Positions 6,484 to 6,487 of a stretch of 6,487 bases of DNA are shown piece by piece. Origin of the DNA: Limisphaerales bacterium (GTDB taxonomy: Bacteria > Verrucomicrobiota > Verrucomicrobiia > Limisphaerales > UBA8199). Every line of letters starts with the position of its first letter. The stretch's first letter is position 1. The notes below the pieces were generated by a model. That model did no database searches, was not told the origin of the DNA, and worked only from the letters and a program-made list of their open reading frames with translations. The translations under genes were made by a program, and so were the position numbers. The stretch covers positions 1 through 6,487 of the forward strand of contig JANXQE010000519.1 of the NCBI GenBank assembly GCA_025356925.1, written 5' to 3'.

Positions 6484-6487
6484 CACA

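Overview
The window is about 6.5 kb of GC-rich bacterial DNA with three genes, all on the + strand, separated by two gaps of about 250 bases that hold structured repeats. The best guess for the host is a Verrucomicrobiota lineage (Limisphaerales/Pedosphaera-like). The clues are the C-terminal domain of the first gene, which has the 'YYKLQSTADL...QRFYRA' wording typical of secreted verrucomicrobial proteins; the TTCGGAT/ATCCGAA-type inverted repeat; the GTCCC-GCA-GGGAC type palindromic repeat; and the lack of Shine-Dalgarno sequences. Taxonomy is inferred from these features, not proven.

Layout: 1-1223 is the 3' part of a vanadium-dependent haloperoxidase/PAP2-family gene with all three active-site motifs; its 5' end lies outside the window. 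1224-1484 is a gap containing a 37-bp inverted repeat (34/37 matches) around a 70-nt centre, possibly a terminator or a REP-like element, followed by a weak promoter candidate. 1485-4373 encodes a 962-residue membrane-anchored cytochrome. It has five transmembrane helices with two His pairs placed like diheme cytochrome b ligands, then five CXXCH haem c sites, a beta-rich domain and C-terminal TPR-like repeats. 4374-4623 is a second gap filled by a cluster of small hairpins. 4624-6483 encodes a 619-residue membrane-anchored protein with seven FG-GAP/VCBS-like blades and a C-terminal ASPIC/UnbV domain (CRTAC1-like).

How they may work together: the cytochrome and the ASPIC/UnbV protein look like a functional pair. 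Both are predicted to be anchored in the inner membrane with their bulk in the periplasm. The first could take electrons from the quinol pool through b haems and pass them to its c haems. The propeller protein could serve as a calcium-dependent binding or scaffold partner, docking perhaps through the TPR repeats. This electron route and this partnership are inferences from architecture and adjacency. The haloperoxidase is probably an independent unit, since a large inverted repeat separates it from the cytochrome gene.
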